From NCBI GenBank assembly GCA_029204225.1, contig CM055100.1, positions 3,323,089 to 3,387,088 of the forward strand: DNA of 64,000 bases, in the 5' to 3' direction. The notes under the pieces were generated by a model. It ran no database searches and was not told where the DNA came from. It was given only the letters and a program-made list of their open reading frames with translations. This DNA is from Diphasiastrum complanatum (lineage: Eukaryota > Streptophyta > Lycopodiopsida > Lycopodiales > Lycopodiaceae). A program made the position numbers and the translations under genes. Each line of letters opens with the position of its first letter. Position 1 is the first letter of the stretch. Of the stretch, positions 39,201-45,200 are shown one piece after another.

Positions 39201-42200
39201 TTTTGTCCACCATCCATTCCCTTAGTTTCCCTTGTGTCAACATCCAAGGCCTTGATTTCTGTATTAGGATTGTCACGTCCATGTCCGGTTCAGAGGATTC
39301 GAAATAACCCTTGATGTGGATATTCGGCACTCCAGTGTATGCGCTTATTAGTTATGCCTCATCATTCCGAACTTAGACATGTACTTAATAACTTTGTTAG
39401 GGACCAAACGCGTTGCGAAAAAGCTTTTCAAAAAGGTCCATGAAACATCAAACAAAATTTGAATTATAGCTACAACTTCAGAATTTTTTTTTAATGTTTG
39501 CTATGAGTGTTTTTAATCTAATCGTTGATCCTCATGATTGTAAGTGTTCTGGTGGCCATTTGATAAAATGTAATTGAACTGCACGTAGTGATTCAGTGAC
39601 TCTTTACCATTGCTCTTATGATGATGTGGTTTGGAAGACACCTTTGAAAAGAGGAAATATATGATCCAGAGGTGTAGAAGGGTTTGTTTACAATCACCAA
39701 TTTGAGAAATCCAAAGTTTTTAAATTGAACTGAGCCCTAACTTCTCACAATTGGCATACTATTAGCTAAAGCTGGATTTCCTTGCAATTTCAGGACGTCA
39801 TCTTACATGATGATCTGGGAAGTGCAAACTGTACTATTTCAAGGGAAGATAGTTGCACACAGACCTCTCAAAGCTTGGCATTCAAACCAAATGATTTAAA
39901 ACGATGCCTTGAAGCCTCAGTGGATAGCAATTCATTTGCTCAAAATTTCAATTTTACTGCAGAAGAGCCTGCAAGAATGAAAGGCATGTTTCTATCATAT
40001 TTTCTGGTTCATATTATGCTACAAGAATAGGTGCTTTCCTCTCTCTCAGGTAGCATTCGAATACTTATCTACTGAAGAACTTTAAAATTAAGCACTCCCT
40101 GTGTATTTACTAGAAGTGATATGTATGCAATAAAAGTTTGATCAGTCAGTCATCTTGCATACATGATAGGCTCAAGTCCTTGTACTCAAGTTCATGTAGC
40201 AGCAGTGTATTATTTGACTGACCATTGCTAGCTATTTATTGATCTGCTATGCATTTACCGACATCCCTCAAAAGAAGTCTTCTCCAACTCTCTGAAGAAA
40301 TTGATATATTTGGACACATTTACTACAATGAGCTTGTCCCTTTTTAGTTAAGATAAATGCCTCAGGTGGGATAGAGGATCCTCAGCTGCAAATGTCTGTA
40401 TCCATTGTAGTGCCGGCCCCATTGTAAGTTTTTCCGAGTTTAGGGTGATACTGTATCTTTATGCATTATGAAGAGTTGTTTATTTTAATGTGTATCCAGG
40501 ATTAGGGGAATACTGTATCTGTATGCAATATGAAGGTTGTTCATTGTAAAGTGTCAAATCAAAGGAATATTACTCCCTCCTTTGAGTCTAAGATGCCAGA
40601 CCCTGGAGTGGATAGGAATCCCTGGCCCAAATTGTTTGATCTGCTGATTGAGTTTTGTGGCAGCACTAGTAGGTTGAGCAGACCTGCACACAGGCTAGTT
40701 GCAATGGTCAAAATGAGGTGGGAAGGGGATTGTAGGAGGGGCTGTTGAGAGGAAAGAGCAATGGGTGATGGAGCAGCAATGAGCAAGGGGGTAGAGAAAT
40801 GAAATGATTTATTAAGATCTTCAGGAGACCCATAGGATCCATGGGACAGAAGTACAATATAGAATCAACAATATCCCAAATGCAACTCCTTAGTAGTTCC
40901 TCCACCTTGCAAATTTTAAGCTATACTGTCACTATGAGAAAGTGGGGAGTTCTTCCAGCTTTCGGTGTAGATAATAAAAAGGACCCTATCCCCTCTATAA
41001 GCTTTTTGTGAGCTGTCCTCACAGTTGAGATTTCAACAATTTAAAGACAGATTGTGTTGAGTACAGCTAACCTCATCTTAATTTATCTTCCTCCATCTCC
41101 ATATCCTCTAAACGCTCGTTTCTATGGAACAAATTTCTTTCTAAAAGCTACCAACTATTTTGAGTTGTTGCTCAAGAAACTACTGAAGGTCATAGGTGCA
41201 AGCAAAGAAACCATATTGAGCTCTAATTTGCTCATAACAGCTGCAATAAAGCAGCACACGAGATTCATCTTTGACCCTTCCTAAATGGCGACAGTTAAAC
41301 CTTATCCTACAAATTAATTTCCTTTCGTGCATTGAGGTAGACTTGTTCGCAATCTTCACTGGATGTAGTGACAAAGTGCTTCTCCCTCCAAAGGTAGTAA
41401 GACTGTGTCACCCAGTAAAATAGAATAGGGTGTTTGCACTTGGATCTCTAGCTCTGCTTTTTTGAAGAGATTCTTGTTTTAAAATGTCCGCCTCTTATGC
41501 ACACCTATCACCTGGATAAGGTAGAATTGATGCATCTCTGATATGAAAAAGAATTGAACTTCTTGCAGGTAACTATGAAGTGGATCTGGAGAATCTCAAG
41601 CAGGACACCATGATTAAGCAGCAAAGCTTTGCTATGGCGTTTGAAGCACCAGCCCATCTTTCCGAAGCTCAAGTCAAGGAACTTGGGCCTGTTCTGTTAG
41701 TCATAGATCAATATCACATGGAGTGCCTTCTAAGTAGGCAGTGGCTCTTGCGAGACAAAGCCCTTCACTTTTTAGAAAGCAATTTACAATCCAAGGATGT
41801 TGATGATGATCTCACTTCTACATTCAGGTCAGTATAGTGGCCTCCTCAAGTGTTGATTCTTAAATTGCGATAAATTATTACTCCTAAGCAATGAGATTTG
41901 AGAACTTTCGGTTTAGAGATTTTGCTTCTGGGTTATGCTAGAATAGCAATTGAGTCTCCATAGGTACATGAAATAGGTTTTAATCTTAAAGCAAGTACTT
42001 GCAACTTGAAATCCTTCATTCCTTCTTGATTTGAATCATCTGCTGCTGTAATACGAGTTTCACGTGCTAAAACCTTCAGCTCCTTATTGACTTATATCAT
42101 CTGTCCTAATAGGAGTTTCTGTTTTGCATTATGTAACCTTCAGGGCAGCACATAAAATTCTGATTCAAGCTCTCAATGACAAGGTTTCAACTGTCTTTCA

Positions 42201-45200
42201 CACTTCACTGCAGGTAGCAACTTGCATCATGGGTTTTGTTTTTCTAAAAGGCCACTAGATGATCATTGAACTTTTAACATGAAGTTTGGCTTTTGTGCAA
42301 TGCTTATTTGAAGACTTATTTATGATTCAGTGTGCTTTTAATTTTTTATGAAAAAGGAGATACAAACAAACTAAGCTCTATTTCTCCCCCAGTCTCCCCC
42401 CGTGCCATAATATACATTCAAATCTGAGTTCCATCAATATTTGATAGGGATTCAGTATCTTGGTACAGACGTTTGAAAGCTAGTGTGGATGCATTTTGTT
42501 ACATGTGACATGGACTGATGGAGTGAGTAGGGATGTCGTAGCATTTGGTCTGTGTTACACATGATGCAGTTGATGTGGTTTGAGACTTTGTTGCTGTATG
42601 ACGTTTGTATGCCTCCTTTATTATGTTGGGTGCTAACCTAGACATCACAGTGATAATATATGAGTTGCATTAAGAAATCTTATGGATTTTGGTTTTTTGA
42701 GAAAATTATTGTTTTTGGCTCAAATGTTTTTAAGCCCCTCACCCATAAAAGGAATGAGGATATGTGCATCTCAAGAATAACTCCTGAATTATAGCAAGTG
42801 CTATTGGATTATCTTTGAAGAGATGAAAAGTGGGAGAACCACTCCAGGTATAGATTGCAATCTGTAGGCTCCTGTTCATTTTAAGGCTCGCTTTGTGAGA
42901 TTCATGTGGTTGAGGAAGCCATCCAACAGTGACTTTCAACATGATGTGAACTCTGGGATGGAAAGAGCTATGGAGTGACCAATTAGAAGTCAGAAACTTA
43001 ACACAAGGAACGCTCTACAGTAGTCTAACGAAAATATTGACGTAGATGACCAGTCTTTCTTCCAAGCACTTTCTTCATGTCTTAACTTAAGAACATAAGC
43101 ATTGATTCTGGGCTTTAGTCCTCACTTGTCTGTAATCAAACAACTTTTAGTGAAACTTGTCATTTCCAAATGACAGGTTCTGCGAGTATGTATGGAAAAA
43201 TATGCAGCTCATGTGCCAAGTAAAGAGATCCACAGCTCTGCATGCGAAATGGTGTCTATTTTGCTTGAAAAGTTGGGTGACTCAAATGTGCGAACCAAAG
43301 AGGCAGCAGCTGAGACCATATTGTTCCTTGCTTCCAAGAAAGAAATTGGCCTCCAAGTTATCTCTCCATTGATTCTAAAGTCACCTAAAAATCAGGTTAG
43401 CCATTGATTCTAAAGTCACCTAAAAATATCAAGGCTTTAGGTCAACACAAAGCATCTAAGCTATGCTGAGCATAGCATCTCTAAAGTAAAGTAGATGGCT
43501 TGCTATGCTCAAGGTTCACGTTGCATGCATAATCAATCTATTGCTAGGCTGTAGCTCAAAGATAGACGTAAAAATGCTACTGCAGCATGCAATGGAGGGT
43601 GAAGTCATAGCAGCCTATATTGTTGCAGGCAATATGGAAGCCAGTCCTTGGGCGGCTTCAGTTTCTCCTAATGGCAGTACCAAACTTTAAGTTGCAGCCA
43701 CAAAATCAACTTGGGTTTTCATTGGATTCTCTCATGGCATTTGTAGTTCTTTGTTTCAGTAGTCCCAGTGGAGAAGTTAGAAATGCTGCGATGAAAGTGA
43801 CCAATGAAGTCTACAAGCTACTGGGACCTCCTGTGGAGAAATACTTGAAAGGGGTCAAGCCTGTGATATATGAGGTCTGCTTAGCTTAAGTATGTTCTCT
43901 TATTAGAAGGTTGATAACATCCTGTTACGGGTTACATAAATCGGGAGTAAATGGCTTTGATTAGCTGAAACTGTTTCTTTTATCCAAGATTTCTATTACA
44001 AAATGCATTGACAACGCTCCCAAAAATCTAGATCTAGCATAAAGGATACATCCGGAAATGTGTTGCTGTCTGAAACATGTAGGTGAAAAATTGCATTATA
44101 AAAGACGACGTTGCATGGTTTCTTATGAACTATTGTTTGAATGGAGTGGAAGGCATCATATGTATATAAAATGAATTTCCTGTTTTATTCTTTTAACGTA
44201 CAAAATGAGAAATTATGCTCCTTACAGAACATGGGGAATCATCCCCTATGGTGTTTAGAATGAGTCTATTCTGTCTGCCATCCATATACTCTCTTGTGCA
44301 CTTCAAAGATAACAAAGGTGCTCTAGACAAAATAAAAGCAAGAGTGACATATTTTCTGAAAAAATCTCCACAAGAAAATCAAACCCTAGAAAGGTTCTTA
44401 TATACTGAGCTAATTCCTAGCTAAGACTACTTTGGACATTCGTGAACTATCAGTACTAGGAATTCAATCCTCTTGTTCAGTTCCTAACTAGTTACATAAT
44501 TTTCTTGAATATGAAAGAAACATAGAACCTTCTACAAGGTTGTGGAGGTCTAGAAGCTTTTCCATATTATATGTAAGAGTGCTCTACTGCAAGGGCAGTA
44601 TGGCAGACCCAATTCTAGAAAGCTTTGCATAAGCTTTATTTCAAAGCTTGGGCTCCAAATGAACATCACAAACTCATGGGCTGCATAATGCCTAGGATAA
44701 AATAATTGCTTCAAATGGACAATGAGACCAGTGAAAGACTGGGCTTTAGAAAATGAATATTTTCAGGTTGAATCTGACCTGAAGTCTCTCTGGCTATGAA
44801 AGACAGAATGTCTTTCTTTTGAGGGAAAAACCTAGCACCATTCGAGAGATTATCATCCTAACCCCAATAGGGTCACTCTACGTTAACCTAGATATTTTCT
44901 ATTAGTATTATTAGCATCAAAAGAATTTTTTAAGACCTACTCCCTTGTGCAGTTTATTGATTGGCTCTTAACTTGAAATGAAGATGAAAATTTGAAATCT
45001 ATTAGACAAAGGCCATCTCCAGAAGTACATTAGGACATTTTATATTCAGGTATGTGTGCTCAGTCTACATGCTAGAGCCATAGTTTAATGAAGGGTTAGA
45101 CACATCAAAAACATATAGCAGAGTCTGTATAGGGGTTCAGCTAAATCAATCAGGCATATGATGTTTAAATCTCCATGAAATTTGAACTTTAAAAGTTTTT

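Noticed and set aside
39984-39990. GT donor at 39988 for exon d
   Set aside because: It leaves phase 2, which does not fit the phase-1 acceptor at 41569.
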